64,000 bases of DNA from an uncultured Muribaculaceae bacterium (GTDB lineage: Bacteria; Bacteroidota; Bacteroidia; Bacteroidales; Muribaculaceae), in contig CAJUKE010000012.1 in NCBI GenBank assembly GCA_910587075.1, positions 1 through 64,000 on the forward strand. The letters run 5' to 3'. Position numbers and translations under genes: made by a program. Below are positions 21,693 through 33,885 of the stretch, piece by piece; positions within the stretch are counted from its first letter, which is position 1, and each line of letters begins with the position of its first letter. A model generated the notes under the pieces. It saw only the letters and a list, made by a program, of their open reading frames with translations, searched no databases and was not told the DNA's origin.

Positions 21693-23498
21693 ATGGGTGT
21701 ACTGCTTCAAACTGAGAAACTTACAAAGAGTTATGGTGACAGATTGCTGTTCGGCGACCTTACTCTCGGGCTGGCTGAGGGCGACAAGGTGGGCCTCGTG
21801 GCGCGCAACGGCTCCGGCAAAAGCACGCTTATGCGCTGCATAGCCGGGCTGGAAGACGTTGATTCAGGTTCTGTTGTCAAGTCGGACGGTGTCCGCGTCG
21901 CGTTTCTTGACCAGACGCCCGACCTCCCCGAAGAACTGACGGTGTGGGACGCCGCCATTTCTTACCGCCCGATTGTCGAGGCGTTGGACGCTGCTGAGCC
22001 GGAGGAGCGGGAGGAGATTCTTTCGAAGGCCCGCCGACTGATGTCGCAGCTCGGAATAACGGATTTCGACGCAAAGGTGGCCACCCAGTCGGGCGGCCAG
22101 CGAAAGCGCGTGGCTCTGGCGTGCGTCCTCGCGGCGGAGCCGCAGGTGCTCCTGCTCGACGAGCCTACCAATCACCTCGACATCCCCGCGATCGAGTGGC
22201 TGGAGCAGACCCTCAGCCGTTCGCGCGTAACGCTGTTGCTCGTGACTCATGACCGCTTTTTCCTCGACCGCGTGTGCTCGCGCATCGTCGAAATCGACCG
22301 CGGCGAGGTATTCTCATACATCGGCAACTACGCCAACTATCTCCGGCGTCGCCGCGAGCGGCTTGAGGCCGCCGAAGCAAACGTGGCCAGGGCCAAGAAC
22401 CTGCTGCGCAAGGAGCAGGAGTGGATGCGCCGCCAGCCGCAGGCCCGCGCCGGGAAGGCCCAGTACAGAATCGACGCCTTCTACGACCTCAAAGAGCGCG
22501 CCCGTGCCCGCCAGGCCGACAGGGATGTCAACCTCTCGGTGAAGGCATCCCGCATCGGTTCGAAGATTTTCGAGGCAGAGAATGTGGGCAAGCGCTTCGG
22601 CGACAAGGTGATTCTCGACGGGTTCACCTACACGTTCGCTCCGGGCGAGAAGGTCGGCATCATGGGGGGCAACGGTGTCGGCAAATCCACATTCGTCAAG
22701 ATGCTTCTCGGCGCTGTGAGTCCCGATGCAGGGCATTTCGATGTCGGCGAGACGGTGCGCTTCGGCTATTACCGGCAGGAGGGTATGTCGTTCGACCCCG
22801 GTAAGCGCGTCATCGACGCCATAACCGAGCGCGCCGAGGAGGTGGTGATCAATGGTGGCGAAAGGCTCAGTCCGTCGCAATTCCTCACCCGGTTCCTATT
22901 CACTCCGGCCGACCAGCAGAAGCTCATCGCCAAACTCAGCGGCGGCGAGCGCAGCCGCCTCCATCTGGCATCCGTGCTGATGGGATCGCCCAATTTCCTG
23001 ATACTCGACGAGCCTACCAACGACCTCGACATCGCGACGCTCGGCGTGCTTGAGGACTATCTCAGCGAGTTCAAGGGGTGCCTGATAGTCATTTCCCACG
23101 ACCGCTATTTCCTTGACTCTGTTGCTGACCACCTGTTTGTGTTCGAGGGTGGGGGAGTCGTGAAAGATTTCCCCGGCAGCTATACCGACTACACCCTCTG
23201 GCGCAAGGAGCGCGATGCCCGCGAACGCGCCGCTGATTCGGGCCGACAGACTGCCGAGGCTCCCCGCAAACCCAGGGTGGAGCGTGCTCCCAAACTCACC
23301 TTTAAGGAGAAAAAGGAATTCGAGGAACTTGAAAAGGAAATCGCTGCTCTCACCTCTGAAAAAGAGGCCCTTGAGGCGTTGTTCGCCTCCGGCGGGAGCC
23401 AGGACGACATCGCGGCCAAAGCCGCCCGTTTCTCCGAGGTCAGCGAGCTACTCGACGAGAAGGAGATGCGCTGGCTCGAACTCTCCGAGAAAGCCTGA
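21693..23498 (+). CDS. uup: ABC-F family ATPase, Uup type
   Basis: This soluble protein of 601 residues has two ATP-binding cassettes: Walker A RNGSGKS near 40 and GNGVGKS near 330, each with an LSGGE/QSGGQ-like signature and an [10 protein letters not shown] / [11 protein letters not shown]alker B. An ABC-F linker lies between them, and a C-terminal coiled coil (about 530-601) is typical of Uup. There are no membrane segments. ABC-F proteins act on ribosomes; Uup is linked to genome stability and ribosome function. A TATCTTCG -7 box lies at 21652-21659. It is the first chromosomal gene beyond the tRNA. Confidence 0.88.
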   Translation: MGVLLQTEKLTKSYGDRLLFGDLTLGLAEGDKVGLVARNGSGKSTLMRCIAGLEDVDSGSVVKSDGVRVAFLDQTPDLPEELTVWDAAISYRPIVEALDAAEPEEREEILSKARRLMSQLGITDFDAKVATQSGGQRKRVALACVLAAEPQVLLLDEPTNHLDIPAIEWLEQTLSRSRVTLLLVTHDRFFLDRVCSRIVEIDRGEVFSYIGNYANYLRRRRERLEAAEANVARAKNLLRKEQEWMRRQPQARAGKAQYRIDAFYDLKERARARQADRDVNLSVKASRIGSKIFEAENVGKRFGDKVILDGFTYTFAPGEKVGIMGGNGVGKSTFVKMLLGAVSPDAGHFDVGETVRFGYYRQEGMSFDPGKRVIDAITERAEEVVINGGERLSPSQFLTRFLFTPADQQKLIAKLSGGERSRLHLASVLMGSPNFLILDEPTNDLDIATLGVLEDYLSEFKGCLIVISHDRYFLDSVADHLFVFEGGGVVKDFPGSYTDYTLWRKERDARERAADSGRQTAEAPRKPRVERAPKLTFKEKKEFEELEKEIAALTSEKEALEALFASGGSQDDIAAKAARFSEVSELLDEKEMRWLELSEKA

Positions 23499-23574
23499 CC
23501 GACCGCCGACCTCAGCTCGCCCATCTCCATACCCCGCGAACCATTCCGGGCATAATGGCGTTGGAAATGTCGAA

Positions 23575-23606
23575 CCCTCCTTGCGGCGACGACTCCGCCG
23601 GGAGGG
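23575..23606 (+). terminator. Hairpin between the ABC-F gene and catalase
   Basis: CCCTCC (23575-23580) pairs with GGAGGG (23601-23606), with extra GGCG/CGCC pairing inside. No long T-run is present, so termination is uncertain. Confidence 0.4.
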
Positions 23607-23635
23607 CGACGACACCTCTAACTCATTATGATTGT

Positions 23636-25141
23636 ATGGACAAGAAAAGACTGACCGCTGAAAACGGGCGCCCGATCGCCGACAACCAGAATGTTCAAAC
23701 CGCCGGCCGTCCAGGCCCCGTCGCCGTGCAGGACCCGTGGTATCTTGAGAAAATCTCACATTTCGACCGCGAGGTCATACCCGAGAGGCGCATGCACGCC
23801 AAGGGTTCCGGCGCTTTCGGCACCTTCACCGTGACCAATGACATAACTGAATTCACCCGCGCCTCTATCTTTTCCGAGGTGGGGAAGCAGACACCCTGCC
23901 TGGTGCGGTTCTCAACCGTTGCAGGGGAGCGCGGCGCCGCCGATGCCGAGCGCGACATCCGCGGGTTTGCGATGAAGTTTTATACCGATGCCGGCAACTG
24001 GGACCTCGTGGGCAACAACACCCCGGTGTTCTTCCTCCGCGACCCCTTGAAATTCCCCGACCTCAACCACGCCATCAAGCGCGACCCTCGTTCGGGTATG
24101 CGCAACCCAACGGCCAACTGGGACTTCTGGACCCTCCTTCCCGAGGCGCTCCACCAGGTGACCATCACCATGTCGCCCCGAGGCATTCCAGCCTCATTCC
24201 GCCATATGCACGGCTTTGGAAGCCACACCTACAGCTTCATAAACAAGGACGGCAAGCGCACTTGGGTCAAGTTCCACTTCCGCACGCTCCAGGGCATCAA
24301 GAATCTCACCGACAAGGAAGCCGAGGCCGTAATCGCCAAGGATCGCGAGTCGCACCAGCGCGACCTCTTCGAGGCTATCGAGCGCGGCGACTTCCCCCGC
24401 TGGAAGCTACAGGTGCAGCTTATGACCGAGGAAGAGGCGCGACGCTACCATATTAACCCGTTTGACCTCACCAAGGTGTGGTACCACGCCGACTTCCCCC
24501 TCCGCGATGTGGGGATTCTCGAGCTCAACAGAAACCCAGAGAACTTCTTCGCCGAAATCGAGCAGGCCGCTTTCAACCCTGCTAATATCGTCGACGGCAT
24601 CGGGTTCTCGCCCGACAAGATGCTGCAGGGTCGCCTTTTCTCCTACGGCGACGCGCAACGCTACCGCCTGGGAGTCAACAACAACCTCATTCCGGTCAAT
24701 CAGCCCCGCTGCCCGTTCCACTCCTACCACCGCGACGGCAAGATGCGCACCGACGGCAATTTGGGAGCGACGATAGCCTACGAGCCGAACAGTTTCGGTG
24801 AGTGGGCCGACAACCCCGCGCTCAAGGAACCTCCGATGAAGCTCCACGGCGATCTTTACAACTACGACGAGCGCCTATACGACAACGATTATTACACACA
24901 GCCAGGCAAACTCTGGCGCCTGATGAGCACGGCCGACAAACAGGCCACTTGCGCCAACACCGCCGCGCAGATGGATGGGGTGCCCCTTTTCATAAAACAG
25001 CGCCACACCCGTGCATGCCACCGTGCCGATCCCGAATATGGCCGTATGCTGGCCGAGGCGCTCGGTATTGACCTCGCCGAGGCGCTCGTGGCCGAGGACC
25101 CCGCCCACCCGTCGTGGGACGACCGTTTTGCCAAGGGTTAA
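23636..25141 (+). CDS. katA: Monofunctional haem catalase
   Basis: This catalase converts hydrogen peroxide to water and oxygen. It has 501 residues, the small-subunit clade size. Visible motifs are [12 protein letters not shown] with the distal His, [31 protein letters not shown] with the distal Asn, and [14 protein letters not shown] with the haem-ligand Tyr. The ATG at 23636 ([11 protein letters not shown]) is preferred over 23555 because catalases of this clade begin in this way and the earlier part overlaps a hairpin. It is a stand-alone gene with no visible OxyR site. Confidence 0.95.
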   Translation: MDKKRLTAENGRPIADNQNVQTAGRPGPVAVQDPWYLEKISHFDREVIPERRMHAKGSGAFGTFTVTNDITEFTRASIFSEVGKQTPCLVRFSTVAGERGAADAERDIRGFAMKFYTDAGNWDLVGNNTPVFFLRDPLKFPDLNHAIKRDPRSGMRNPTANWDFWTLLPEALHQVTITMSPRGIPASFRHMHGFGSHTYSFINKDGKRTWVKFHFRTLQGIKNLTDKEAEAVIAKDRESHQRDLFEAIERGDFPRWKLQVQLMTEEEARRYHINPFDLTKVWYHADFPLRDVGILELNRNPENFFAEIEQAAFNPANIVDGIGFSPDKMLQGRLFSYGDAQRYRLGVNNNLIPVNQPRCPFHSYHRDGKMRTDGNLGATIAYEPNSFGEWADNPALKEPPMKLHGDLYNYDERLYDNDYYTQPGKLWRLMSTADKQATCANTAAQMDGVPLFIKQRHTRACHRADPEYGRMLAEALGIDLAEALVAEDPAHPSWDDRFAKG

Positions 25142-25175
25142 TACCGGTTAAACAACAATAGTATTCAATAATAGT

Positions 25176-25210
25176 CGCGTCAGACCGCTTAACAAATGCG
25201 GTCTGACGCG
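25176..25210. terminator. Bidirectional terminator-like hairpin
   Basis: CGCGTCAGACCGC and its exact complement form a 13-bp stem between the convergent catalase and acetyltransferase genes. Confidence 0.75.
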
Positions 25211-25224
25211 GCTCTGCTGTTACT

Positions 25225-25701
25225 TTATACCATCTTCTTTAGGTAGACCATATCACGCAGCGTCACGCCCTCCTCTACAATCGGGTGGTCGTAATGGTCG
25301 GTGAAGAAGTCGCGCACGGTGTGGGAGTATTCGTAACCGCAATTCTTGTAGAAGCGCAGGGTCGACGGGGTCTCCCCGGTTCCGAGGATTATGGTCGTGC
25401 CGCGGTAGAGTGATTCGACGTGGCGCAGCATCAGCCTCCCGATGCCGCGGCAGCGGTGAGTGGCCGCTACGGCGAGATTCTTTATCTCAACGATCTTTCC
25501 CGGTTCCTCCAGCACGGCGCAGCATGCCGCGGGCTCTTCGCAAATATAGCCGATAAAGAGCCGACACTCGTTGAGATAACGCTCGACCATATCCACCTGC
25601 TCGTCGCCTATGAGAAGCAGGTCGATGAATCGCCGCTTCTCCGACGACACTTCCTTGATAGTGAGATTTACGTTCACGCTGGTCAGTTTATTGGTTGGCA
25701 A
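25225..25701 (-). CDS. GNAT-family N-acetyltransferase
   Basis: This 158-residue GCN5-related acetyltransferase transfers an acetyl group from acetyl-CoA to an unknown amine. The acetyl-CoA loop is seen as AVAATHRCRGIGRLML (R/Q-x-x-G-x-G/A motif, about 85-100). The downstream FYKNCGYEYSHTV element, then a FFTDHYDHPI segment, is found in a family often annotated as AAC(3)-I-like or general GNAT. It reads toward catalase and is not in an operon. The substrate cannot be told from sequence. Confidence 0.85.
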   Translation of the reverse strand: MPTNKLTSVNVNLTIKEVSSEKRRFIDLLLIGDEQVDMVERYLNECRLFIGYICEEPAACCAVLEEPGKIVEIKNLAVAATHRCRGIGRLMLRHVESLYRGTTIILGTGETPSTLRFYKNCGYEYSHTVRDFFTDHYDHPIVEEGVTLRDMVYLKKMV

Positions 25702-25865
25702 ATCCGTGTCAGCCGCTATGGGTCATGACGCGGTCTATAGCATAGGCTCTTTGTGCGAAATTACAAAAATCGCTTTAATTATACACCGCAAACCCGTAAA
25801 TTTGCAATAGAGAATCAGATATCGGATGCAATCGGGCCTCTTTAACAACGACGTTGGAATAGACT

Positions 25866-26237
25866 ATGGATATTGAACGACTTAGGGAGTATTGCCTCTC
25901 TTTCGATGGGGTTACAGAGAAAACGCCGTTCGGCAAGTTCGCCGCCCGGTTTGATTCGGTGCTGGTGTTCTACGTCATGGGCCATATGTTCTGTATGTTC
26001 GACATGGATAATTTCGAGGGGGTAACCGTGAAAGGGGAGCCTGCCGTGATTGCCGAACTCTACGAGACACGCGCCTCATGCGCTGCCCACAGAAATATGA
26101 GCCGGAAATACTGGATAGAGCTTGGGATCGGGGGCGACATCTCCGATGCCGAGATTCTCGACCTTGTAAGGCGTTCCTACGAGATAGTGAAGGCGAGTTA
26201 CAGCGTGGCTGGTAGGCGAAAACGCGTTAAAACCTGA
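25866..26237 (+). CDS. MmcQ/YjbR family protein
   Basis: This 123-residue protein has the MmcQ/YjbR plan: a helical start (IERLREYCLSFDGVTEKTPFG), a beta core with the MGHMFCMFD strand, and the HMNRKYWIEL-like segment (here HRNMSRKYWIELGIGGDISD). The family has a double-wing fold similar to some DNA-binding proteins; its biochemical role is not settled. It is followed after 14 bp by an AraC-type regulator, so the two may be co-transcribed. Confidence 0.85.
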   Translation: MDIERLREYCLSFDGVTEKTPFGKFAARFDSVLVFYVMGHMFCMFDMDNFEGVTVKGEPAVIAELYETRASCAAHRNMSRKYWIELGIGGDISDAEILDLVRRSYEIVKASYSVAGRRKRVKT

Positions 26238-26251
26238 CACCCATAAGCGCT

Positions 26252-27088
26252 ATGACAGCAACTATACCGCTCCACCGCCACGGCGATTTGTCGCGCGACT
26301 GCGTGCATCTTAAGGCTGTAAATGCCGGAGATGTGAAGCGCGAGATGGTGAAATACGCCCACCGCGACGATTTTTATATTTTCGGCATCATACTGCGCGG
26401 AAGTCTGAGTTGCGACATTGATTTCGTGCGCCGCGACTTCCGCGAGGGTGACCTTCAGTTCATCCGTCCCGGACAGGTGCACCGCTATGTGTCGGGCGAC
26501 GAGTTCGAAGGTCGCATGCTGATGGTCGAGTCGAACATTGTCGGTGACAAGTATGAACCGGTGTTCGCCGAAGCCGCTCTAAAGGGTGTTACCGCGGGAG
26601 GAGACCCCGAGGTTATTTCGGAACTCGCCGCCTTGTTCGATATGATGGACCGTATAATCAAGGCGGGGCGCGATATGGATATTGTGCGCGATCTCGCCGG
26701 GGCATTTATCGGCATCATCGCCGAGCGGTTCCGCGCGGTTCTCGCCACCCGGCCTGTCGATGGTGGGCGCCGGCTCGGCATAGTGCTCGAACTAAACTGG
26801 CTTCTCGATCGATACATCGCCGAGAACCACGCCCCGGCGTTCTATGCCGAAAAGCTTAACATCACACCGGCGTACCTCGGCGCCGCGGTACGCGGAGTCA
26901 CGGGCTGGAGCGCCGGAGCCTATATCCGCAACGAAATCGTGCTGCGGGCAAAGCGCTTGCTGTGCCATACAGATTTGTCGGTCAAGGAAGTGGCTGCGTC
27001 GCTCGGGTTCGAGGATAGCGCGTATTTCTCGCGCTTGTTCAGCAAAACAGCCGGAGTTTCTCCCGCGAGATTCAGGCGGAATCCTTGA
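26252..27088 (+). CDS. AraC-family transcriptional regulator
   Basis: This 278-residue protein has an N-terminal cupin-like sensor part (about 20-90, with an RPGQVHRY motif) and a C-terminal double helix-turn-helix (about 175-278, ending KEVAASLGFEDSAYFSRLFSK). It probably controls a nearby or distant gene in response to a small ligand. Its likely partner genes are the MmcQ/YjbR gene in front or the small membrane protein behind. No operator could be identified. Confidence 0.9.
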   Translation: MTATIPLHRHGDLSRDCVHLKAVNAGDVKREMVKYAHRDDFYIFGIILRGSLSCDIDFVRRDFREGDLQFIRPGQVHRYVSGDEFEGRMLMVESNIVGDKYEPVFAEAALKGVTAGGDPEVISELAALFDMMDRIIKAGRDMDIVRDLAGAFIGIIAERFRAVLATRPVDGGRRLGIVLELNWLLDRYIAENHAPAFYAEKLNITPAYLGAAVRGVTGWSAGAYIRNEIVLRAKRLLCHTDLSVKEVAASLGFEDSAYFSRLFSKTAGVSPARFRRNP

Positions 27089-27165
27089 ATAGTCCAATCA
27101 AAGGCACGGTTAGTCCATTGCGCGCCGTTTCCAAACCCACTAATTTCGCGGTCAAACATTAGACT

Positions 27166-27591
27166 ATGACGAAATTAGGTAAATTAAGGTTGTGCGACTG
27201 GGTTCTGCTCTGCGTGAGCGCTATTATGCTTGGGTCGGCTTTATGGCTGGAAATAAACCCGTTCGGTCCCGGAGTATGGGTGTGGTTCCACATACTCCTT
27301 GGCGCGGCGATGGTTGGTTTCATATTCTGGCACCTGGCCCTGCACAAGGCTTCGAGGCGCGTGAATAAAAGCGCGGCGCGCAGCAAGCGCCAACACCACG
27401 GGGGCCGAGGACTCGGTTTGCTCTGTATGCTTATGATTGTCAGCGGCATCGCGGCCTCTGTTGCCTGGATGGGTACATATACACATTCGACAATCGGGGG
27501 CATCCATGGTAAAATCGGCTTTATCTTCCTGATAATGGTGGTTATCCACGTCAGGAAATACCGCCGCTTCTACTTCCCGCGGCGGCGTTGA
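27166..27591 (+). CDS. Four-helix membrane protein, DUF4405-like
   Basis: The product has 141 residues with four predicted transmembrane helices (about 10-30, 38-58, 84-104, 113-131) and a basic loop (KASRRVNKSAARSKRQHH). Histidines lie in or near helices 2 and 4 (FHILLG, FWHLALH, IHGKIG, VVIHVRKY). This is the pattern of cytochrome b561-like haem-binding domains as in DUF4405. A redox role is inferred from this pattern. It lies 77 bp after the AraC gene. Confidence 0.7.
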   Translation: MTKLGKLRLCDWVLLCVSAIMLGSALWLEINPFGPGVWVWFHILLGAAMVGFIFWHLALHKASRRVNKSAARSKRQHHGGRGLGLLCMLMIVSGIAASVAWMGTYTHSTIGGIHGKIGFIFLIMVVIHVRKYRRFYFPRRR

Positions 27592-27624
27592 CGCTGGTTC
27601 ATCGCCGTGGAGGTGATGTCGCTC

Positions 27625-28074
27625 TCAAGGCAAAAAGAAAGAGAGCAGTGACCACGCTAACAGGTAACCGCAGTATTGGAGTCGGCCTTGCAGTGGCACA
27701 GAGGTGAGTCTTACCGGGCGCTTCATTATGGCGTGGAGTGCGATGGTGGTCAGTAGCATGAGCGATAGCGACGCGATTCCAAGCCATGGCCCGAGCGCCG
27801 ACCAGACTTTGATGGCGCAAACAGCATCGGCGCATAGGAACGCGAGCGTTTGGGCGCGGCATTTGCGGAATATGCCGAACGGCGCGCTTATAATGAACGC
27901 GAGCAGTATTATTTTGGCGTAGGCGTTTGGTTCGGCCATTCCGAAGTAGGGTGCGTCCCATCCGGCGAAAAGCCTGAAAATTGTTATTTTACAGATCGCC
28001 AGACACACGGTGCCGGTTAAAATCGGTTCCCAAAGTTTGGTTGGTGACCATTTAGTCGCGGTAGCTTCTGGCAT
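27625..28074 (-). CDS. Integral membrane protein of unknown function
   Basis: This 149-residue protein has about four hydrophobic segments (for example ILTGTVCLAICKITIFRLF, IILLAFIISAPFGIF, LGIASLSLMLLTTIALHAIM) and a C-terminal hydrophobic end. The ATG at 28074 (MPEATATKW) is chosen; a longer form starting at 28143 is possible. No family is recognised. It is convergent with the DUF4405-like gene. Confidence 0.65.
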   Translation of the reverse strand: MPEATATKWSPTKLWEPILTGTVCLAICKITIFRLFAGWDAPYFGMAEPNAYAKIILLAFIISAPFGIFRKCRAQTLAFLCADAVCAIKVWSALGPWLGIASLSLMLLTTIALHAIMKRPVRLTSVPLQGRLQYCGYLLAWSLLSFFLP

Positions 28075-28245
28075 AATAGTATGCTTACTGATTTCGAGTT
28101 TGACGTTATGGCGAATATCGTGATAACAATATTCACCACTCATTGCTGACTGCGAAAATACTGATTAATTCGGAATTTTCAGTACTTTTGTCATTCAAAC
28201 CGATTTTTTTGAAATCAGGATTCGCCACATTTAGGTTTTTGCGGA

Positions 28246-29139
28246 ATGAAAAAAATTGTAGGTATGCTCCTCGTCGCCATAATGATGGTGGCGTGCTCCG
28301 ATGCCGACAGGTACGGAGCGATGCGAAAACAGTTGGAAGATTTCGTCAGGGATAAGGATGCCGAAATAGGCGTGGCGGTGATAGTCGACGGTGTGGACAC
28401 GGTCGAAGTCAATGGCCGCGGGCAGTTCCCCATGCTCAGCGTATATAAGTTTCCGATAGCGCTCGCGTTCGCTGATGGAGCGCAGGCTGGAGCGGAAATG
28501 CTGCCGGACACCATTACGCTTACCCGCGACGATCTGTTGCCCGATACCTATAGCCCTATGCGCGACCGTTATGCCTCTTGCGATACCATCAGGGTGCCGC
28601 TAAATGAGGTTTTGGCATATTCCCTGCAGCAAAGCGACAACAACGCGTCGGATGTGATTGTGCGCTTGGCCGGAGGAATGGACCGCGTGCGAGCCGCACT
28701 GCGCCGCCTTGGAGTAGAAGGTGTCAACGTGGTATCGACCGAGGCCGAGATGCACGCCGACAACGCACTCTGCTACCGAAACTCCGCGTCGCCACTCGCT
28801 ATGGCGCGTCTGATGGACCGCTTCGCCGCTGAAATCCCGGAAACGGGAATCACAAGGGAGATTAAGCGACTGATGGAAACCTGCGCTACCGGAGCCGACC
28901 GCCTCGCCAAACCCCTCTCGGGCACCGGGGCTGTGCTGGGCCACAAAACTGGGACTGGCTTTACGCTCCCCGACGGACGGCTTATGGCTGTAAACGATGC
29001 CGGGTATGTCAATTTGCCCGACGGTCGACGCTACACCATCGCCGTTTTCATTGAGAACTCAGGATATTCTATGCCTGAGACCGAGGCTTTGATTGCTGAG
29101 ATTTCCGAGATAGTCTACAACGCGGTCATAGGCGCTTGA
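28246..29139 (+). CDS. Class A beta-lactamase, predicted lipoprotein
   Basis: This serine beta-lactamase hydrolyses beta-lactam rings. It has 297 residues with active-site Ser65-Val-Tyr-Lys68, Ser130-Asp-Asn132 and Lys234-Thr-Gly236, consistent with the A2 subclass of Bacteroidetes enzymes. The N-terminus (hydrophobic core then VAC at 15-17) is a lipoprotein signal, so the enzyme is probably lipid-anchored at Cys17. A -7 box TACTTTTG lies at 28193-28200. The 3' end overlaps the convergent acetyltransferase gene by 14 bp. The substrate range cannot be predicted. Confidence 0.92.
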   Translation: MKKIVGMLLVAIMMVACSDADRYGAMRKQLEDFVRDKDAEIGVAVIVDGVDTVEVNGRGQFPMLSVYKFPIALAFADGAQAGAEMLPDTITLTRDDLLPDTYSPMRDRYASCDTIRVPLNEVLAYSLQQSDNNASDVIVRLAGGMDRVRAALRRLGVEGVNVVSTEAEMHADNALCYRNSASPLAMARLMDRFAAEIPETGITREIKRLMETCATGADRLAKPLSGTGAVLGHKTGTGFTLPDGRLMAVNDAGYVNLPDGRRYTIAVFIENSGYSMPETEALIAEISEIVYNAVIGA

Positions 29140-29698
29140 TTATGCGGGCCGGGTTGCCGGCGACGGCGACGTTGGAGGGGACGTCCTTTGTGACAACCGA
29201 TCCGGCACCGATTACCACGTTGTCGCCTATGGTGACTCCGGGGAGTATGGTCGCATTGCCGCCGATCCACACGTTATCGCCAATCGTGACTGGCTCGGCC
29301 CATTCGACACCAGTGTTTCGGCCTTCGGCGTCGAGGGGGTGGCAGGGGGTGTAGATGCTCACATTCGGCCCGATGAAGGCGTGGTTGCCTATGCGCACTT
29401 CGGCCTCGTCGAGTATCGTCAGGTTGAAGTTGGCGAAAAAGTCCTCACCGATGTGGATGTTGCACCCGTAGTCGCAGCGGAATGGTTGGTTGAAATGGAA
29501 CCTTTCGCCGCAAGATCCTAACAAGCCGCGGATTATCTGCTTCTGTTCCTCCAGCCGGGAGGGGCGCAGGTCGTTGAAATCGCGGATTTTCTCGCGGGTC
29601 TCAGCGAGCATTTCCAAAAGGCGCGGATGCAGCGCGTCGTAAACTTCGCCGCCAAGCATCATACGCCATACTTTGTCGAAATCTTCGTGTTCAGCCAT
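29126..29698 (-). CDS. Maltose/galactoside O-acetyltransferase-type hexapeptide enzyme
   Basis: This 190-residue acetyl-CoA-dependent O-acetyltransferase has an N-terminal Mac-type helical domain (about 1-60) and a left-handed beta-helix of hexapeptide repeats (about 70-185, [31 protein letters not shown]). The conserved His lies in [14 protein letters not shown]. It acetylates sugars or similar small acceptors. It runs convergently into the beta-lactamase gene; the TPR gene lies downstream in the same direction after only 30 bp, suggesting co-transcription. Confidence 0.9.
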   Translation of the reverse strand: MAEHEDFDKVWRMMLGGEVYDALHPRLLEMLAETREKIRDFNDLRPSRLEEQKQIIRGLLGSCGERFHFNQPFRCDYGCNIHIGEDFFANFNLTILDEAEVRIGNHAFIGPNVSIYTPCHPLDAEGRNTGVEWAEPVTIGDNVWIGGNATILPGVTIGDNVVIGAGSVVTKDVPSNVAVAGNPARIIKRL

Positions 29699-29727
29699 AT
29701 CTTGGGGAGGGTTAAAGAGGTTGAGGA

Positions 29728-31254
29728 CTATTCTTTGTCGCCGTCGGCTTTTTCGGAGTCCGCCTCACCTTCGAAAGGATTATCCTCCGGGGTGCTGAAC
29801 GGGAAAAGTTGGCGGGCCGGGTCGAAACCGGGCTCGTCGATCAGGGCGTACGCCTCGTGGCTCGCCAGCAGCCTCATTTGCTGGAGTGTGAGCTGAATCC
29901 CTTTGAATTTCATTATATCCTCGATGTCGGCTATCTGCGGCGGATTGCTGAGAATCACTGAGCTGAGCTGGTCGAGGTCGGCGAAGCGGTGCTCCTTCAG
30001 GAGCGACGCGCACAGAAGGAGGTAGCCCATCACGGAAATTTCGATCGAAGTCGGATCGTTTTCCGTGCGGTACACGTTTAGCTGCTCGAACCGGGTGATA
30101 TAGTCGGCGTAGCGCTTCGCGAGATAGAGCATTCTCAGGTACAGCTCCGAGAGCGTGGTGAACCCGTATTTCTCAGTATGGTAGTCGAGAAGCTCGGCCC
30201 CCTGGTCATAAAGGTTCTCGTTGTAAAGCGTAAGCGCCGCCTTATGCCATTGCTCGTTGTCGTCGCCAACGATGCTGTTGTAGATGTCGAGATAGGGCTG
30301 AGGATTCTCCGGCTTGAGCCGGAGAATCTCAAGAATGGCGTCTGGGTTGCCTTCGTCACCTTTGGCCATGAACGAGGCGTAGGTTTCGATAGCCGCGCTG
30401 TCCTTGTGGCGGCCTCTGTAGCACTCGGCCAGCGCCTTGGTCGCGATAGCGTTGTCGGGCACCCGGCGGAGGAAGGCTTTTAGTTCCTCTTCGGCCTGTT
30501 CGCGGGTGTTGTCGGAAGCCGAGAGCACCACGGCCCTGACAAGCGCCCCTTCGAGATTTTCGGGGTCGATCGCGAGCGCGTAGTCGGCGGCAGAAACCGC
30601 CTCGTCGAGGTGCGAGTTGGCAAACTCGGTTTTGGCGAGCAGCAGCCAGCAGTCCACGTTGAACGGTTCCGTCTGGGTTAGCTCCTCGGCCAGTTGACGG
30701 GCCAGTGCCGAATGGTCGGGGTAGTCCTTGAGTATGGTGGCGGTTTCGAAAAGCAGCGAGCGGGTATCCTCGGCCTTGTCGCGCAGAGCAATATAGGCTT
30801 CGGCAACCAGGTCGGGTCGGGTGAGGTCGCGCAGAAGGTCCATCAGCTTCAACACCGACTCGCAGTCAAACTTCTCGTGCTTCGCCAATAGCGCGCGCAT
30901 ATCATCGTCGGGGTGACCGCCGGGATAGTGGGCGATGCTGAGCGCGAGCACATCCCATAGAGGGCTCTCCTCGCGCTGGCGCCGGGCGAGCATATCGGCT
31001 CCGGCGTCGTTCGAGATGTACGACAGGAAGAAACCGGCCCGTTCGTCAAACAGGGTGGAGTCGGGATGAAGCCTGCGGGCTGTGAGGAAAACGTAGAACT
31101 GCACCATCACATCCCCCTCGTCCTGGGCGTAGTCGTAGATGTCGAGCAGCTCGTCCTCCTCGTAATAGTCAACGGTTTTCTCTTCGAGCACTTCACGGCG
31201 GAAGCGGTCGTAGAGTTCCTTCATATATTCCAGGCTGTTGTCTGAATCAAGCAC
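29728..31254 (-). CDS. Tetratricopeptide-repeat protein
   Basis: This soluble protein of 508 residues contains several TPR-like helical repeats, for instance around 195-330 ([25 protein letters not shown] and the following [19 protein letters not shown]). The N-terminal part is acidic and the C-terminal ~25 residues are very acidic. TPR proteins serve as scaffolds for protein complexes; the partner is unknown. It is downstream of glnS on the same strand with a hairpin between them. The acetyltransferase gene follows 30 bp later. Confidence 0.8.
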   Translation of the reverse strand: MLDSDNSLEYMKELYDRFRREVLEEKTVDYYEEDELLDIYDYAQDEGDVMVQFYVFLTARRLHPDSTLFDERAGFFLSYISNDAGADMLARRQREESPLWDVLALSIAHYPGGHPDDDMRALLAKHEKFDCESVLKLMDLLRDLTRPDLVAEAYIALRDKAEDTRSLLFETATILKDYPDHSALARQLAEELTQTEPFNVDCWLLLAKTEFANSHLDEAVSAADYALAIDPENLEGALVRAVVLSASDNTREQAEEELKAFLRRVPDNAIATKALAECYRGRHKDSAAIETYASFMAKGDEGNPDAILEILRLKPENPQPYLDIYNSIVGDDNEQWHKAALTLYNENLYDQGAELLDYHTEKYGFTTLSELYLRMLYLAKRYADYITRFEQLNVYRTENDPTSIEISVMGYLLLCASLLKEHRFADLDQLSSVILSNPPQIADIEDIMKFKGIQLTLQQMRLLASHEAYALIDEPGFDPARQLFPFSTPEDNPFEGEADSEKADGDKE

Positions 31255-31277
31255 GGCAGAATAGTTTCTTAATACAA

Positions 31278-31306
31278 TCGCGGGGGACGCTTGCGCGCCC
31301 CCGCGA
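31278..31306 (-). terminator. Hairpin between glnS and the TPR gene
   Basis: TCGCGGGGG / CCCCCGCGA is a perfect 9-bp stem with an 11-nt loop. It lies 58 bp after the glnS stop. Confidence 0.7.
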
Positions 31307-31363
31307 GAATTAGGTGATAGTTTCGTAAATGTCGGATGGCGACGTCGCCATCAGCCACCCTTA

Positions 31364-33070
<1,707 letters not shown>

Positions 33071-33205
33071 CTGGGTATGATAAATATATTGTTTGTCGAG
33101 GATAAAGATATTAACCCGCGAATATAAGAATATTCGCTGAATTAACGGCAAACGGGACTCTGTTTTTGAAAAATCCCGGCTTGCTGACACGCGTGAAAGC
33201 GCCGC

Positions 33206-33862
33206 TTATTCGAGGATGATGTCGCCGAAGAATTCCGGGCGGTGGAAGTCGGGCTCCGGCGAGTCGATGGGCGCCCAGCTCAGATAGTGGGGCTGCGAGG
33301 TGGCCGAGGCGCACTTGTAGAAGTTGCCGCGGACCTCGATAGGCTCCCCCTTGTATTCCAGTCCCACCAGGTCGAGGGGGATGGCTACCGTGACGCACCA
33401 TATGAACGAGCCTTCAATCTCCTGGAACGGCCGGGTGCCCACCGTCGCATGGCGCCTGATTCGTGCCAACTCCTCGGAGCTGAAGCGGGTGCGCTCCGGG
33501 TCGTGGCGTCCGCGCCGCGTGCCGGCCAGGATGGTGCCTATGCAGTTCAGCTCTATGTTGCGGTACGGCTCCCCCTTGCGGGGCTCGATGAAGAACTCCA
33601 CGCAGGAGTCCTCGCTCACCGGCGAGTTGTCGGCATTGTTGACGGCTCTCAGGAAGTTACAGCGCACCAGGAAATCGACGTAGATGTGGGTGCCGGAGTG
33701 AGCCGCGGTAACCACCGTCAGCGGGCGGTACGGGTACTTGTCGGGCCAGTTGATACTCTCCACTGAGAAGCGCGTGCCGCATTCTTCCAGCGCGTTCGCT
33801 ACTTCGGATATGTTGAGTTGGTCGAGCCAGGGGGCGCGGGGTATGCGCAGGGTCTTGGACAT
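33206..33862 (-). CDS. Carbohydrate-binding family 9-like protein
   Basis: This 218-residue, beta-rich soluble protein has the features of CBM9-like proteins found in Bacteroidetes: IYVDFLVRC...NFLRAVN, the VEFFIEP strand and a C-terminal SWAPIDSPEPDFHRPEFFG motif. It has no signal peptide, so it is probably cytoplasmic. Whether it binds sugar is not shown. It is followed by LysE, FNT and Nudix genes in the same direction. Confidence 0.8.
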   Translation of the reverse strand: MSKTLRIPRAPWLDQLNISEVANALEECGTRFSVESINWPDKYPYRPLTVVTAAHSGTHIYVDFLVRCNFLRAVNNADNSPVSEDSCVEFFIEPRKGEPYRNIELNCIGTILAGTRRGRHDPERTRFSSEELARIRRHATVGTRPFQEIEGSFIWCVTVAIPLDLVGLEYKGEPIEVRGNFYKCASATSQPHYLSWAPIDSPEPDFHRPEFFGDIILE

Positions 33863-33885
33863 TCTTATACGGTTTGGTTAAGGGG

